From DASUPK01 sp963833375 (GTDB lineage: Bacteria; Actinomycetota; Thermoleophilia; Solirubrobacterales; 70-9): 64,000 bases of DNA. Below are positions 26,551 to 33,465 of the stretch, piece after piece. The translations under genes were made by a program, and so were the position numbers. The stretch is from positions 62,001-126,000 of the forward strand of contig CAWHXR010000001.1 in the NCBI GenBank assembly GCA_963833375.1, read 5' to 3'. How positions within the stretch are numbered: the stretch's first letter is position 1; every line of letters starts with the position of its first letter. The notes below the pieces were generated by a model. The model was not told the origin of the DNA, did no database searches, and saw nothing but the letters and a program-made list of their open reading frames with translations.

Positions 26551-27723
26551 TTGGACCTGCTCGAGTATCAGGGAAAGCAGCTCTTTGCCGAACACGGCGT
26601 GCCCGTCCCCGAGGGGCGTGTCGCCGACACCGTCGACGCAGCCGTCGAGGCCGCGGAGGAGATCGGCTACCCGTGCGTGGTCAAGGCGCAGGTACAGATC
26701 GGCGGCCGCGGCAAGGCGGGCGGGATCAAGGTCGCGCAGGACCGGGCGGAGGCCGAGGAGCACGCCAACGCGATCCTCGGCATGGACATCCGCGGACCGC
26801 GTGGAGAGGGGCCCTTCACCGTGCATCAGGTCTGGGTCGAGCGAGCCTCTGAGATCGAGGCCGAGTACTACGCCTCGATCATCCTCGACCGCTCGGCCAA
26901 GAAGCTGCTCGCGATGCTCTCGACGATGGGCGGCATGAACGTCGAGGAGATCGCCGAGAAGGACCCCGATGCGCTGGTCCGCCGTCACGTCGAGCCCTCG
27001 GAGGGCTTCGGCGACGCCCAGGCCGGCGCCCTGGCCGCGGATGCCGGCGTCCCCGACGACGCCCGCGAGAAGACCGCCGAGCTCCTGGTGAAGCTCTACG
27101 CCGCCTTCAACGAGAGCGACGCCACCCTGATGGAGGTGAACCCTCTTGTCGTCACGAAGGACCGCGACGTGATGGCCCTCGACGCGAAGGTGACGATCGA
27201 CAACTCAGCCCTCTACCGCCACGAAGGCCTCGCCGACCTGGAGGAGGGCTTCATCGAGGACCCCCAGGAGCGGATGGCGAAGGAGAAGGGCCTCACCTAC
27301 GTCAAGCTCGACGGCGACATCGGCATCCTGGGCAACGGCGCCGGGCTCTGCATGTCAACGCTCGACGTGGTCGCCCAGGCGGGCGGCAGCCCGGCCAACT
27401 TCCTGGATGCCGGCGGCGGATCCAAAGCGGAGGCGATCATCGACGCCCTCCAGGTGATCACCTCCGATCCGAAGGTCGTGGCGATCCTCTTCAACATCTT
27501 CGGCGGCATCACCCGTTGTGACGAGATCGCCAAGGGCATCATCGAGGCCTCCCAGCAGATCGAGATCGACGTCCCCTTCGTGGTCCGCCTCGACGGCACG
27601 AACTCCGAGGAGGGCCTCGGACTGCTCGCCGACGCCGACCTGCCGAACCTGCACGTCGAGAAGACGATGCTCGGCGCCGCGGAGAAGGTCGTCGAGCTCG
27701 CCAAGGCAGGAGCGGCAGCCTGA
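26551..27723 (+). CDS. sucC: Succinate-CoA ligase (ADP-forming) beta subunit
   Basis: 390 aa, TTG start (MDLLEYQGKQLF is the standard N-terminus). ATP-grasp domain with CVVKAQVQIGGRGKAGGIK near 45, EVNPLVV near 190, then the C-terminal ligase domain with NGAGLCMSTLDVV, FLDAGGGS and NIFGGITRCDEIA. With sucD it interconverts succinyl-CoA and succinate with nucleotide phosphorylation. The stop overlaps the sucD start (TGATG). Confidence 0.95.
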   Translation: MDLLEYQGKQLFAEHGVPVPEGRVADTVDAAVEAAEEIGYPCVVKAQVQIGGRGKAGGIKVAQDRAEAEEHANAILGMDIRGPRGEGPFTVHQVWVERASEIEAEYYASIILDRSAKKLLAMLSTMGGMNVEEIAEKDPDALVRRHVEPSEGFGDAQAGALAADAGVPDDAREKTAELLVKLYAAFNESDATLMEVNPLVVTKDRDVMALDAKVTIDNSALYRHEGLADLEEGFIEDPQERMAKEKGLTYVKLDGDIGILGNGAGLCMSTLDVVAQAGGSPANFLDAGGGSKAEAIIDALQVITSDPKVVAILFNIFGGITRCDEIAKGIIEASQQIEIDVPFVVRLDGTNSEEGLGLLADADLPNLHVEKTMLGAAEKVVELAKAGAAA

Positions 27724-28601
27724 TGTCGATCATCGTCGGCGATGACACCAAGCTGGCGATCTCGGGCCTCACCGGCCGCGAGGGGACCTTCCACGGCCTG
27801 CGCAACCGCGACTACGGCACCGACGTCGTCGCCGGGGTCACCCCGAAGAAGGGTGGCCAGGACGTCGACGGGATCCCGGTCTTCGACACGATCAAGGAGG
27901 CGGTCGACAAGCGCGGCGCCAACACCTCGATGATCTTCGTGCCCGCGCGCTTCGCGGCCGCGGCGATCAACGAGGCGATCGACGCCGGGATCGGGACGGT
28001 GATCGCGATCACCGAGCACATCCCTGTCCACGACATGCTCGCCACCTACTGGAAGGCACGCGACTCCGGCGTTCGGCTGATCGGACCGAACTGCCCGGGC
28101 GTGCTCAGCCCGGGCAAGGCGAACGTCGGGATCATCCCGGCGCAGTTCTTCGAGCAGGGCTCCATCGGGGTCGTCTCCAAATCGGGGACGCTGACCTACC
28201 AGATCGGCAACGAGCTGAAGCAGGCGGGCCTCGGCAACTCCACGATCGTCGGCATCGGCGGCGACCCGATCGTCGGCTCGGACTTCATCGACGTCCTCAC
28301 CCTGTTCGAGGAGGACGACGAGACCGAGCTGATCGTGATGGTCGGCGAGATCGGCGGCGACGCCGAGGAGCGCGCGGCCGAGTTCATCGCCGCGAACGTC
28401 TCCAAGCCGGTGGTCGCCTACATCGCGGGCTTCACCGCGCCGCCCGGCAAGCAGATGGGGCACGCGGGGGCGATCATCTCCGGCTCGTCGGGCACGGCTG
28501 AGGCGAAGAAGCAGGCCCTGGAGGCCCAGGGCATCCGCGTCGGCAAGAGCCCGACCGAGACCGCGCAGCTGGCCGCCGAGACGATCGGCGCGAAAGCCTA
28601 G
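27723..28601 (+). CDS. sucD: Succinate-CoA ligase (ADP-forming) alpha subunit
   Basis: 292 aa, ATG overlapping the sucC stop. Rossmann CoA-binding domain (ISGLTGREGTFHGL, GVTPKKGGQDVDGIPVF), then IGPNCPGVLSPG, and the phosphohistidine loop KQMGHAGAIISGSSGTAEAK near 250. It catalyses TCA-cycle substrate-level phosphorylation and would accept the succinyl-CoA made by the mutase route in this window. Confidence 0.95.
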   Translation: MSIIVGDDTKLAISGLTGREGTFHGLRNRDYGTDVVAGVTPKKGGQDVDGIPVFDTIKEAVDKRGANTSMIFVPARFAAAAINEAIDAGIGTVIAITEHIPVHDMLATYWKARDSGVRLIGPNCPGVLSPGKANVGIIPAQFFEQGSIGVVSKSGTLTYQIGNELKQAGLGNSTIVGIGGDPIVGSDFIDVLTLFEEDDETELIVMVGEIGGDAEERAAEFIAANVSKPVVAYIAGFTAPPGKQMGHAGAIISGSSGTAEAKKQALEAQGIRVGKSPTETAQLAAETIGAKA

Positions 28602-28641
28602 CCCCTCCTCGCTCAGAGGCGTGGTTTCACAGGGGGCCTGG

Positions 28642-29274
28642 CTAGGCCGTCTGACGGGAGGCGCGACGGCGCAGCCTGGCTCGGGCCCGGGCGGCACGCT
28701 TCTGCTCCTCGCTCTTGGTGAGCGCCTGCTTGCGCGGGCGCTCGGCGGCGGGGGCCTCGGCCGGGGCGGGCGACGGCGCCTCGGGAGCCTGTGCCGGTTC
28801 CGGCTGTGGCGACGGCGCCGGCTGCCTGGCGGCCGCGGGACCGGTGGTCCGCTTGACCTGCTTCTGCTCGAGCCGGCCACCGAGCAGCTCCTTGGCCGCC
28901 CGGACTGCCTCCTTCGGCGTCAGATGCGTCGCCCAGGAGACGATCTTGGCGTGCTCGACGACCCAGAGTCCGCCGAAGCGGCGGTCGACCGCGACGCCGT
29001 CCTTCGGCTTGCCGCGCTCCCGGCAGATGCCGACGACCGTGCCGGGGCCCACCTCGGCGATCTCCTCGAGATCGAAGCGGTACTGCTCCCAGCCGTCGAG
29101 GTAGCGGCGCATCGCCCGCTGCACGTCGTCGTGACCCCAGACGAGGTCGCCGTCCGGCCGGGATGCGCGCTCGTCCCAGCGAATCAGCGGGTCGGCGAGA
29201 GCGAGGGCGATCTCGCAGTCGCCGTTGCCGTAGGCCTGCAGCGCGATCTTGACCAACTCGAGCGACGCTGGCAT
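28642..29274 (-). CDS. SnoaL/NTF2-like domain protein with basic Ala/Pro-rich tail
   Basis: 210 aa from ATG 29274; a longer in-frame reading adds 35 residues without family support. Residues 1-125 form a nuclear-transport-factor-2-like cone: LVKIALQAYGNGDCEIALALADPLIRWDE, the DDVQRAMRRYLDGW helix, and RFGGLWVVEHAKIVSW. The last 80 residues are Pro/Ala/Glu-rich, ending in an Arg/Lys-rich stretch. SnoaL-like proteins are often dimeric isomerases or cyclases, but no catalytic site is evident. It is convergent with sucD and divergent from an aminotransferase. Confidence 0.7.
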   Translation of the reverse strand: MPASLELVKIALQAYGNGDCEIALALADPLIRWDERASRPDGDLVWGHDDVQRAMRRYLDGWEQYRFDLEEIAEVGPGTVVGICRERGKPKDGVAVDRRFGGLWVVEHAKIVSWATHLTPKEAVRAAKELLGGRLEQKQVKRTTGPAAARQPAPSPQPEPAQAPEAPSPAPAEAPAAERPRKQALTKSEEQKRAARARARLRRRASRQTA

Positions 29275-29423
29275 CGCGCCACAGTATTGCCAACGCATCG
29301 GCGCCGCGATTACGCGTCTCACGTCGGCGGGCGCCCGTGCCATCCGGGAAGGCTTGCCTGCCGATCTGGCGGCCTTCATCCCCTTGCGGGGCAGTATCGC
29401 ACCATTCGTATACTCGATGCGCC

Positions 29424-30530
29424 ATGGCCGAGCGGACGATCAGCTTCGCCCGCGGCGCGCCCAGCGCCGACATCCTCCCCCACGACGCCGTGCGTGAGGC
29501 GGCCGCCCATGCCCTCGAATCCGACTGGGAGAAGGCGCTCAGCTACGGCACCGGCCGTGGCCATCCCGGCCTCTGCGAGTGGATCGCCGAGCTCCACGGT
29601 GCGGACCCCGGGCAGGTCATGGTCACGAACGGCTCGATGGAGGCCGCGGCCCTCCTCTTCCGGCACCTGGTCTCGGAGGGGGATCGGGTGGTCGTCGAGC
29701 AGCCGACCTACGACCGGACGCTGCTGCTGCTCCAGCAGGCCGGCGCGGAACTGGTCGGCGCGCCGCTCGAGGCGGACGGGGTCGACCCGGCGGCGATCGA
29801 GTCGGCCTGCGGCGCGGGTGAGGTGAAGCTCGCCCACGTCATCCCCAACTTCCACAACCCGGCCGGCTGCACGCTCTCCCTGGACAAGCGGAGCGCCGTG
29901 GTGCAACTCGCGGCGGGAAACGGCTTCACCCTGTTCGAGGACGACCCCTATCGCCTGATCTGCTTCGAGAAGACGCGCGGGAAGACGATGCTCGAGATGG
30001 ACACAGCCGACCGGGTGATCCATGCCTCATCGTTCTCGAAGTCGGTCAGCCCCGGCGTCCGCGTCGGGTACCTGGTCGGCCCGGCGGACCAGATCGCCAC
30101 GCTCGCCAAGCGTGCCAACGAGACCTACATCTCTCCGAACATGCTCGCGGAGTCGATCGTCTTCGAGCTCTGCCGATCGGGCGGGCTCGACGAGAACCTC
30201 AAGGTCGTGAACGCGGCCCTGCGCGAGCGGCGCGATGCGCTGGTCGACGCGCTGCGTGAGCACATCCCCGAGGCGGAGTTCGTGGTGCCCCAGGGCGGCT
30301 ACTTCCTCTGGCTCGACCTGAACGAGGACGTCGACAGCAAGGCGCTGCTCGCCGAGGCGAAGGAGGAGGGCGTGACCTTCGTCGCGGGGCCCGACTTCAT
30401 GATGGAGGGAGGGGCCTCCAGCCTGCGGCTCTCCTTCGCGCCGGTGCCTGCCGACGAGGTCGCCGAGGGGGTCCAGCGCCTGGCGCGGGCCCTCGAGCGG
30501 ACCCGTGCCACCGGCGCGAAAGCGGCCTAG
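29424..30530 (+). CDS. PLP-dependent aminotransferase, fold type I (2-aminoadipate/aromatic type)
   Basis: 368 aa; the start at ATG 29424 (MAERTISFARGAPS) is preferred because the family begins here. Markers: YGTGRGHPGLCEWIA, NGSMEAAALLF, EQPTYDRTLL, PNFHNPAGCTLS, the Asp of FEDDPYRLI that binds pyridine nitrogen, and SSFSKSVSPGVRVGYLVGP with the PLP-binding Lys. It resembles LysN-type and other MocR-lineage aminotransferases without the GntR domain. Donor and acceptor are not predictable. Confidence 0.88.
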   Translation: MAERTISFARGAPSADILPHDAVREAAAHALESDWEKALSYGTGRGHPGLCEWIAELHGADPGQVMVTNGSMEAAALLFRHLVSEGDRVVVEQPTYDRTLLLLQQAGAELVGAPLEADGVDPAAIESACGAGEVKLAHVIPNFHNPAGCTLSLDKRSAVVQLAAGNGFTLFEDDPYRLICFEKTRGKTMLEMDTADRVIHASSFSKSVSPGVRVGYLVGPADQIATLAKRANETYISPNMLAESIVFELCRSGGLDENLKVVNAALRERRDALVDALREHIPEAEFVVPQGGYFLWLDLNEDVDSKALLAEAKEEGVTFVAGPDFMMEGGASSLRLSFAPVPADEVAEGVQRLARALERTRATGAKAA

Positions 30531-30703
30531 GCGCGCTCTCCGAGGATTTCCTGGGTCCGCCGGTAGAGGTTGAGATCCTCCGCGCGAGTCGGATACGGCT
30601 TGCGCCGCGCCTCGCTTCGGTGTGTCTCGATCGCCCGAGCGATGGCGGCGAGCCGGCGCTCGGCGAGGTTGCGGTCGGTGATCAGGGCTCGGGTGGATTC
30701 CAT
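30527..30703 (-). CDS. Small conserved-looking protein of unknown function (58 aa)
   Basis: ATG at 30703 follows GGGGAAAGAGA, a good ribosome site. The protein starts MESTRALITDRNLAERRL, continues with a charged helix and ends NLYRRTQEILGERA. Composition (17% Arg, helical periodicity) and codon use match the neighbours. Its stop overlaps the aminotransferase stop by 3 bp on the opposite strand. No family is recognised; it could be a small cytoplasmic helical hairpin protein. Confidence 0.5.
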   Translation of the reverse strand: MESTRALITDRNLAERRLAAIARAIETHRSEARRKPYPTRAEDLNLYRRTQEILGERA

Positions 30704-30816
30704 TCTCTTTCCCCTGTTTGTTTAGTGACTTACTCGACTATTCTCGATTGAGCGTAGCAAGATGAGGAAGTCTCCGACCCCGACCTTCAGGGGAGGCTAA
30801 GAAGTGGTGAACCCGC

Positions 30817-31524
30817 CTAACGGCCGTAGCGATCGGAGCTGATCACGAGCTGCTCGGGCAGCGGCGGCCGGGGCGGCGGAGAGGGGTCGGCCCGGACTGA
30901 GACGGTCTCGGCGACGCTCTTAGAGACGGGATGCCGACCGGTGGCGGAGACGACCACCACCGCCTCGCCGTTCGAGCTGTGCAGCTTCCCCTCCATACCC
31001 GGATAAAGGCCCGTCTCCTTCAGATAGTGGAGGATCTCCTCGGCCTCGTTCTCGAACCGCAGGATCACGACCTCGGCGCCCGGCTCCACGTCGGCCAGGA
31101 GGACGCCGTGCTCGCGGGCGCCCTCGACGATCGGGTGGCCGTGGGGGCAGGTCTTGGCATCGCCGATCGCCGCGAGCATCCTCTCCTCGAGGACGGGGGA
31201 CATCGCGTGCTCGAGCCGCTCGGCCTCCTCGTGGACCTCGTCCCAGGGGATGCCGAGCACGTCCGTCAGAAAGCGCTCGATCAGGCGATGGCGCCGGACG
31301 ATCGCCTCGGCCTCGCGGCGGCCGCGCTCGGTGAAGGTCAGCGACTTGTCGTCGGCCCGCTCGACATAGCCGTCCCCCTCCAGGCGGCCGATCATCTCGT
31401 GGACGGTGGGCGGCGAGAGCTGCATCGCGCGCGCGATGTTCGCCCCGTTGATCTGCAGCCCGGCCTCCTCGAGCCAGAACATCGTCTGCAGGTACTCCTC
31501 CTCGGCGACCGTCGCCTGCGCCAT
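30817..31524 (-). CDS. DtxR/IdeR/MntR family metal-dependent regulator
   Basis: 235 aa, ATG start. The N-terminal winged helix EEEYLQTMFWLEEAGLQINGANIARAMQLSPPTVHEMIGRLEGDGYV is followed by the dimerisation and metal-binding domain with RHRLIERFLTDVLGIPWDEVHEEAERLEHAMSP. The Cys/His ligand segment DAKTCPHGHPI replaces the usual GxPxGxPIP region, and the SH3-like FeoA-type domain starts at LLADVEPGAEVVI. It senses Fe(II) or Mn(II) and represses uptake genes. The tail is Pro-rich. An ArsR-like fragment lies 12 bp upstream on the same strand. Confidence 0.88.
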   Translation of the reverse strand: MAQATVAEEEYLQTMFWLEEAGLQINGANIARAMQLSPPTVHEMIGRLEGDGYVERADDKSLTFTERGRREAEAIVRRHRLIERFLTDVLGIPWDEVHEEAERLEHAMSPVLEERMLAAIGDAKTCPHGHPIVEGAREHGVLLADVEPGAEVVILRFENEAEEILHYLKETGLYPGMEGKLHSSNGEAVVVVSATGRHPVSKSVAETVSVRADPSPPPRPPLPEQLVISSDRYGR

Positions 31525-31536
31525 CGGCCGATGCTA

Positions 31537-31692
31537 CTAGGAGCGACTCCGCCGCTTCTCGAGCGAACGCCAGAGCGCCTCGAGGCGGTCATCCCACTCG
31601 GCGCTCACCATCTGGATCCAGTGAGCCGCCTCGTCGAGGGGCCGGGGCCGGAGCCGGACCCGCCGCCGTGGACCTTCGAGGACGATCGACAC
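31537..31692 (-). pseudogene. C-terminal fragment resembling ArsR-family regulators
   Basis: 51 codons from GTG 31692. RRRVRLRPRPLDEAAHWI and EWDDRLEALWRSLEKR resemble the dimerisation helix at the end of ArsR regulators of the 'LDEAxxWIxxYRxFWxxRLDAL' type. The winged helix is absent, and upstream sequence belongs to the end of the HAD gene, so this is probably a truncated remnant. It could instead be a short functional ORF preceding the DtxR gene. Confidence 0.35.
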
Positions 31693-31726
31693 GCCGGCCG
31701 ATGGTGACGTGAACCGTCCGTGGGCC

Positions 31727-32539
31727 TCAGGCCCCCGCCAGCGTCGACACCACGGCCTCGTAGACCCCGTCCCCCATCCGCCCCTCGGTGACGGTCACGT
31801 TGGGACGACCGGCGATCGCCTCGCGCAGGGCGGGATCGCGCTCCGGGCCGTTGGCGGGAACGAAGAAGCGCCCTACGACCGCGGCGACTTCGAGGTCCTC
31901 GACCGAATCGCCGATCGCGATGCACTCCTCCGGCGCGTAACCACGGGTCCGCATGTGGAAGGTGACCGCGTTGGCCTTGCTCGCCGTCTCCGGCAGCAGG
32001 TGATAGGCGTGCGCCGGTCCCTCGATCCCCTCCATCGGCGCGAAGATCGCACCGTTGTCGATCAGGCGCAGTCCGGTGTGGCCGCGCTCGGCGAGGAAAC
32101 GGTTCGCCTCGTCCACGTCGATCTTCCCCTTGAAGAGGAGGGAGAGCTCGCGCTGGCGGTGCCAGGGGCTGTGCCACTCGAGCCGCCCGGCGAAGCGCTC
32201 GAAGAGCTCGTCCGGGATTCCCCGCTCGACCATCGTCTCCGCCAGGGTCTTGCCCGGGTTGCTCTCGGCGTCCCCGACCAGCACGGTCTTCTCGCCGTCG
32301 ATCACGACCGCGCAGCCCACCTCGTAGATGTACGAGCGAGAGCCGATCAACCGCGCGTCCTCCATCACCTGGGCCTCGCGGCGCCCCGACTTGATCACGA
32401 CCTCGGCGCCGGCGCGGTGGCACGCCTCGATCGCCCGCGCCTGCAGCATGGAGAACTCGCCCTCCGCGTCCCGGAAGAGCGATCCGTAGCGGCCGAGCAG
32501 GGTCCCATCGAGGTCGGTGTAGACGCAGCGGAGGGCCAA
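31727..32539 (-). CDS. HAD superfamily phosphatase (Cof/SPP/MPGP-like)
   Basis: 270 aa, ATG start. Motif I VYTDLDGTLLGRYG is at residues 6-19, motif II is VVIKSGRRE, and the motif IV region AIGDSVEDLEVAAVVGRFFVP is near 215. A type IIB cap lies between motifs II and III. The arrangement matches sucrose-phosphate, mannosyl-3-phosphoglycerate and related sugar phosphatases. The substrate is undetermined. It is divergent from the dihydropteroate synthase-like gene, with a hairpin repeat in the 53-bp gap. Confidence 0.83.
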   Translation of the reverse strand: MALRCVYTDLDGTLLGRYGSLFRDAEGEFSMLQARAIEACHRAGAEVVIKSGRREAQVMEDARLIGSRSYIYEVGCAVVIDGEKTVLVGDAESNPGKTLAETMVERGIPDELFERFAGRLEWHSPWHRQRELSLLFKGKIDVDEANRFLAERGHTGLRLIDNGAIFAPMEGIEGPAHAYHLLPETASKANAVTFHMRTRGYAPEECIAIGDSVEDLEVAAVVGRFFVPANGPERDPALREAIAGRPNVTVTEGRMGDGVYEAVVSTLAGA

Positions 32540-32561
32540 GGCGCAACCGTATTGGGTCTAG

Positions 32562-32592
32562 GCGAGGGTGCTCCGCAGGAGCAACCCGTTTA
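32562..32592 (+). repeat. GCTCC/GGAGC hairpin repeat, copy 3, at the folP-like start
   Basis: Compact form: GCGAGGGTGCTCC, short GCA loop, GGAGCAACCCGTTTA, directly followed by the ATG of the dihydropteroate synthase-like gene. The right arm contains AGGAG at 11 nt from that ATG, so the hairpin could mask the ribosome site. Confidence 0.6.
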
Positions 32593-33465
32593 ATGGTGTC
32601 TGTGGCCACCCAATGGCAGCTGAGGGACCGCGTCCTCGAGCTCGACGAACCCGTCGGCGTCGGCATCGTCAACGTCACCGACGACTCGATGTTCGAAGGA
32701 GCGCGGAGCGGGACGCCGGAGCGGGCCATCGAGGACGGCCTGCGGCTCGCCCAGACCGGCTTCGAGATGCTCGACGTGGGAGCAGTGGCGGCCCGCAGCG
32801 GTCCGCCGGTGGCGCCGGAGCAGGAGGCAGAGCGCCTCGTCCCGGCGATCTCCGGGCTCGCGGAGAAGACGGCCCTGCCGATCTCCGCGGACACCTTCTC
32901 GGCCGCCGTGGCCGAGCGGGCGCTGGATGCCGGCGCGGTCGGGATCAACGACATCAGCGGCAGCGCCGATCCCGACCTGCTCAGCCTGGTCGCCGCCACC
33001 GGCTGCGGCCTGGTGGTGATGCACATCGAGGGACATCCCCGCACGGACCGCGAGCCGCTCCGGTATGGAGATCCCGTGGACCACCTGCGCGGCTGGTTCA
33101 GCGAGCGCATCGAGGCGGCGGTGGGCGAGGGAGTCGCCCCGGAGCAGATCGCGCTCGACCCCGGCTTCGACTTCGACCTCTCCGTCGCCGACGACCTCGA
33201 GATCCTTCGCAGGCTGGCGGAACTGGGGCAGCTCGGCCGTCCGCTCTACGTGTCGCTCTCGCGCAAGGACTTCCTCGGCGCCGTCCTGGCCGGCTCCTGG
33301 GAGTCGCGGCTGCCGGCCGCCGAGAGGGAGTGGGGCACCGGCGCCGCCGTCGCTCTCGCCGTTTCGCGGGGCGCCAACCTGCTCCGGCTCCACGACGAGA
33401 GCGCGCTCCAGGCGATGCGCGTGGCGGCCGCCATCGAGGCCCCGCCGGGAGCGTCAGTTGGCTAG
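32593..33465 (+). CDS. folP: Divergent dihydropteroate synthase-like protein
   Basis: 290 aa, ATG start. TIM barrel of the pterin-binding family: GIVNVTDDSMFEGAR (canonical GIxNxTPDSF altered), the ISADTFSAAVAERALDAGAVGINDISG strand-loop, DPGFDFDLSVADDLEILRRL, SLSRKDFLGAVL and RLHD. The usual DIGGESTRPG loop reads DVGAVAARSG, so the pABA/phosphate loop is changed and activity may be altered. No other folate genes are adjacent. The 3' end overlaps the helicase start. It may be a second, non-canonical DHPS. Confidence 0.78.
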   Translation: MVSVATQWQLRDRVLELDEPVGVGIVNVTDDSMFEGARSGTPERAIEDGLRLAQTGFEMLDVGAVAARSGPPVAPEQEAERLVPAISGLAEKTALPISADTFSAAVAERALDAGAVGINDISGSADPDLLSLVAATGCGLVVMHIEGHPRTDREPLRYGDPVDHLRGWFSERIEAAVGEGVAPEQIALDPGFDFDLSVADDLEILRRLAELGQLGRPLYVSLSRKDFLGAVLAGSWESRLPAAEREWGTGAAVALAVSRGANLLRLHDESALQAMRVAAAIEAPPGASVG

